Shown: in pieces, positions 61,439 to 64,000 of the stretch
Position numbering within the stretch: position 1 is the stretch's first letter
Layout: every line of letters begins with the position of its first letter
DNA from: Cytobacillus firmus
GTDB taxonomy: Bacteria; Bacillota; Bacilli; Bacillales; Cytobacillaceae
Direction: 5' to 3'
DNA length: 64,000 nucleotides
NCBI RefSeq assembly: GCF_023657595.1
Contig: NZ_CP098323.1
Location: 4,488,001-4,552,000, forward strand
Program-made: the position numbers and the translations under genes
The notes under the pieces: model-generated
Database searches by the model: none
Seen by the model: the letters and a program-made list of their open reading frames with translations, nothing else
What the model was told of the DNA's origin: nothing

Positions 61439-62555
61439 TTTTATCCCCTTTCTTTATTAATAGCATAAACTCTTCCCAACTGCTGTTTATAGATTGGATT
61501 TCATATTTAAATGGTTCTATATCAACCTCAGCAAAATATTCAATCATATTTTTCCATTCATTTACATCGAATGCAGGAATAAAGTTTATACCTTCGTAAT
61601 CACCTATCAACTCTTTAGAATATAATTCATCTGCGCATATAATTAATTTATTAAAGTATGCTGCTTCTAATAAAGGAAGGCCTGCAGTTTCAATATAGCT
61701 TGGAAATAGAACGAATTTACATCTCTTATATTCTCTAATAATTTGTGGAAAAGGTACTCTCCCAATAAACTCAACAGCACTTTCTATTCCTAATTCCCTT
61801 GCATACTGATAGGTTTCTGTATTTTTATTTACTGTAATTACAAACTTTAATTTATTATATAGTTGTGGATTGTTCTTTTTTATTAATTTTAGAGCCTTAA
61901 AAATAGTTAAATGATTTTTGTATAAATAATCGATTGCGGGGTAAAACATAAATATTTCTTCTTCTAGTTTCTTATTTTTATATTCTAACTTTCCATTTCT
62001 ACTTTCCAGCTCTTCTTTTAATGAAAAGTCTGGTTTAATAACAAAAACTTTACTTTTATCTATTTTTAACATATGTGTAACTCTGGTTTTCAGCCAATTA
62101 GCTTGTACTACAATTTTGCACTTTTCATTCCAAAAGAGCTTAATAAAGAAAGGATAAATATTTTTATAAAACCATAATTTTCTCTCAGTTCTTTTAAAAA
62201 TATTCCATTGGTAATTTACAAAAGGCAAAGGTGTATGAAGATATATTATTTGATCAATTTTTTTATAATTGACAGGTGTATTTTGTAGTGAAACGATTTG
62301 ATCAGGTTTAATGTTATTCTTTATTGCCCAATGTTTCATACCAGAAAAATCCCAAACTATTCTTTTAATCCATTTCTTTGAATTCACTTTTATTAATTTT
62401 ATTGTTTCGTTACTGTAAGTATCAAACTGATCATTACTAACAAAAACATAATATACATTCCCATAACCATTTTGGCTAATATGTGCCAAGAAATGTTCAA
62501 CTATACTTTTGAGACCTCCAACATCAGCTGCAGTTGCATTTACGAATATTTTCAT
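61428..62555 (-). CDS. GT4-type glycosyltransferase
   Basis: 375 residues, A+T-rich coding. N-terminus MKIFVNATAADVGGLKSIVEHFLAHI; C-terminal donor region GIESAVEFIGRVPFPQIIREYKRCKFVLFPSYIETAGLPLLEAAYF near 270-315. AAGGAAG precedes the ATG. The stop overlaps the start of the acetyltransferase gene by 11 bp. It follows the GT2 gene by 5 bp. The donor sugar cannot be predicted. Confidence 0.88.
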   Translation of the reverse strand: MKIFVNATAADVGGLKSIVEHFLAHISQNGYGNVYYVFVSNDQFDTYSNETIKLIKVNSKKWIKRIVWDFSGMKHWAIKNNIKPDQIVSLQNTPVNYKKIDQIIYLHTPLPFVNYQWNIFKRTERKLWFYKNIYPFFIKLFWNEKCKIVVQANWLKTRVTHMLKIDKSKVFVIKPDFSLKEELESRNGKLEYKNKKLEEEIFMFYPAIDYLYKNHLTIFKALKLIKKNNPQLYNKLKFVITVNKNTETYQYARELGIESAVEFIGRVPFPQIIREYKRCKFVLFPSYIETAGLPLLEAAYFNKLIICADELYSKELIGDYEGINFIPAFDVNEWKNMIEYFAEVDIEPFKYEIQSINSSWEEFMLLIKKGDKIEN

Positions 62556-62560
62556 TCTTT

Positions 62561-63490
62561 TTACTTCCTTAATTTTTTATATAAAAATTTAACCCTTCTA
62601 TATATCCCCAAAGTCTTCAAAATTCTTCCAATATAGTTTATAAAATTCATATTATAAAACTTTGCAAATTCCTTTATAACTTTATCATCTTGAACAACTT
62701 CTTTAAATTTTATATTATATACTTTACTTACTTTCGTATTGAATTTTTTTGAAATTGAACCATGGGTACTTTCGCCTGTAAAACCTATATTATTTACAAA
62801 AGAATAACGTGGATATATTGTTAATGATCTATCAATAAATTGATTATAGCACCATCTTATAGCCCAAGAATCTATTAGGTTATTCTTTTGATCCTTTAAC
62901 ATATATGTCATATCATTACCTGGTTTATCAAAAAGCTTTCTGGTTTGCATATTTTTTATAACTTCATCTATATTTTTAAGTTCCCAATCATTTTTTTCCC
63001 ACTTATCCCTCCAGGTACCCCATCCCCATGAGCAAGCCCTTGGCACACCATATAGATCACTATCATATTCATTTGGTAATTTAATATTTGGTGAATATCC
63101 AGATATTGACCAAATAGATTTATCATTTTGATAATAATCTAGTGCTTCATTCATATATGTCAAAAAATACTTAGATGTCTCTAAGTCATCCTCTAATACA
63201 ATTACCTTTCCATACTTTTGTATAACAGATGTTACCCCAGTTATTACGGAATTAGCCAATCCTTTATTAGATTCAGATTTAACTATAGAAATTTTTCTAA
63301 ATCCTTTAATATTACCAATAACCTTTCTAACTTGGTTAACGTTTTCTATTTGATCTTGGGTTTTAGGACCATCAGAAAATATAAATAAGTGACTTTCACA
63401 AGCTAGAGAATTTTGTTCCAATAACTTCAAGGTATTATAAGTTTCTTTGGGTCTGTTATAAACAAACAAAACTATAGGAGCTAAATTCAA
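62561..63490 (-). CDS. GT2-like (GT-A fold) glycosyltransferase
   Basis: 309 residues from a TTG at 63490 with GGAGGG 6 bp upstream; the start overlaps the previous stop (ATTGA), so translation is coupled. N-terminal NLAPIVLFVYNRPKETYNTLKLLEQN and the metal-binding Asp cluster in KVIVLEDDLETSKYFLTYMNEAL (~95-115). The segment GVPRACSWGWGTWRDKWEK near 150 is common in the LPS/EPS GT2-like proteins of this type. It has a basic C-terminal tail (RRVKFLYKKLRK). Substrates unknown. Confidence 0.88.
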   Translation of the reverse strand: MNLAPIVLFVYNRPKETYNTLKLLEQNSLACESHLFIFSDGPKTQDQIENVNQVRKVIGNIKGFRKISIVKSESNKGLANSVITGVTSVIQKYGKVIVLEDDLETSKYFLTYMNEALDYYQNDKSIWSISGYSPNIKLPNEYDSDLYGVPRACSWGWGTWRDKWEKNDWELKNIDEVIKNMQTRKLFDKPGNDMTYMLKDQKNNLIDSWAIRWCYNQFIDRSLTIYPRYSFVNNIGFTGESTHGSISKKFNTKVSKVYNIKFKEVVQDDKVIKEFAKFYNMNFINYIGRILKTLGIYRRVKFLYKKLRK

Positions 63491-64000
63491 TATTTACCCT
63501 CCGTATCAATTTGATCTATTTCCTTATATATTGACTTGTAAGAGTCAATAAAACAATCTTTAGATAGTAATTTTATATACTCTTCTTGGTAAGGTAGAAT
63601 GGATGTTTTTATTTTTTTATATTCTTTAATTAGGATATTCATTTTTTCAGCTAAATCATGTATGTTCTCAGGTTCAAATGTTCTTCCGATATTATAATGA
63701 CTTAAAGTAAACCCTATTTCTCCAGTTTTTGGCCCAATTATAAGTTTTTTTCTTGCAACGCCTTCTGTAAGAGGACCACTCTGTCCTAAAAAGTGTCTCC
63801 TATAAGGTAGTACAACAATGTCTGATTTATTAAAGTAGTTATCTAGCTCTTCGTCAGTAATAAACTTCAAGTCGAGCATTACCTTATTTTCAATGCCGCT
63901 CTCTTTAATTAATTCTTCTATATCACCCTTAGAAAAATAATCCTCTTTACCAGCGATTAATAATTCATAATCATACTTTACATATTTTAATGATCTTATA
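63487..64000 (-). CDS. GT4-type glycosyltransferase (5' end outside window)
   Basis: The C-terminal ~170 codons are visible; the frame stays open to the window edge. They contain the donor-binding half of a GT4 enzyme: KSDIVVLPYRRHFLGQSGPLTEGVARKKLIIGP, then EIGFTLSHYNIGRTFEPENIHDLAEKM. It ends overlapping the GT2 gene by 4 bp. It shows that the exopolysaccharide operon extends beyond position 64000. Confidence 0.88.
   Translation of the reverse strand, partial: IRSLKYVKYDYELLIAGKEDYFSKGDIEELIKESGIENKVMLDLKFITDEELDNYFNKSDIVVLPYRRHFLGQSGPLTEGVARKKLIIGPKTGEIGFTLSHYNIGRTFEPENIHDLAEKMNILIKEYKKIKTSILPYQEEYIKLLSKDCFIDSYKSIYKEIDQIDTEGKY

Overview
The window looks like chromosome from a low-GC, Gram-positive, spore-former-type bacterium of the Bacillaceae. 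The reasons are strong AGGAGG-type ribosome binding sites, frequent TTG and GTG starts, YesMN-type two-component genes, manR-manP-manA, PgcA, LCP and LTA-synthase proteins, CcpA-type cre sites and many Rho-independent terminators. No rRNA, tRNA or CRISPR array was seen. The species cannot be named from the sequence alone.

Layout. 1-10.1 kb is a surface-glycan region. A sugar-nucleotide oxidoreductase (cut by the window edge), a DegT aminotransferase and a TagO-like phosphoglycosyl transferase are on the minus strand. An LtaS-family sulfatase, a Wzz-like protein, a flippase, a GT4 and a Wzy-like polymerase are on the plus strand. 10.1-25.6 kb is rich in cell-surface proteins: an S8 protease with three CWB2 repeats, an acetyltransferase/deacetylase divergent pair, a lytic transglycosylase with CWB2 repeats, a six-copy 21-bp repeat array, an LCP ligase, two tiny convergent membrane-protein genes split by an IS1182-type element, and two back-to-back 5'-truncated genes (a leucine-rich/CWB2 protein and a DUF4352-like protein).

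25.9-36.7 kb holds a secreted unknown protein, then a minus-strand carbohydrate uptake locus with a YesM/YesN pair, a solute-binding lipoprotein, two permeases, an unassigned TIM-barrel protein, a FAD oxidoreductase and an exported DUF4127 protein. An unannotated 35-codon membrane-protein gene lies next to it. This DUF4127 locus is the best candidate for an undescribed catabolic system.

37-53.5 kb is sugar PTS country: a NUDIX hydrolase; manR, manP, a ROK fructokinase and manA; an MngA/MngB-like pair (PTS EIIABC plus GH38 mannosidase) with an RpiR regulator; then a divergent MalX/MalY-like pair with a second RpiR regulator. Mannosyl substrates would feed mannose-6-phosphate to ManA, which makes fructose-6-phosphate.

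53.5-64 kb is a second polysaccharide locus on the minus strand: PgcA, a GT28-like transferase, ManC (GDP-mannose), Ugd (UDP-glucuronate), then an overlapping, visibly A+T-richer run of glycosyltransferases and a WcaF-like acetyltransferase that continues past the window end. Together these supply GDP-mannose and UDP-glucuronate for an acidic, probably acetylated, exopolysaccharide or capsule.
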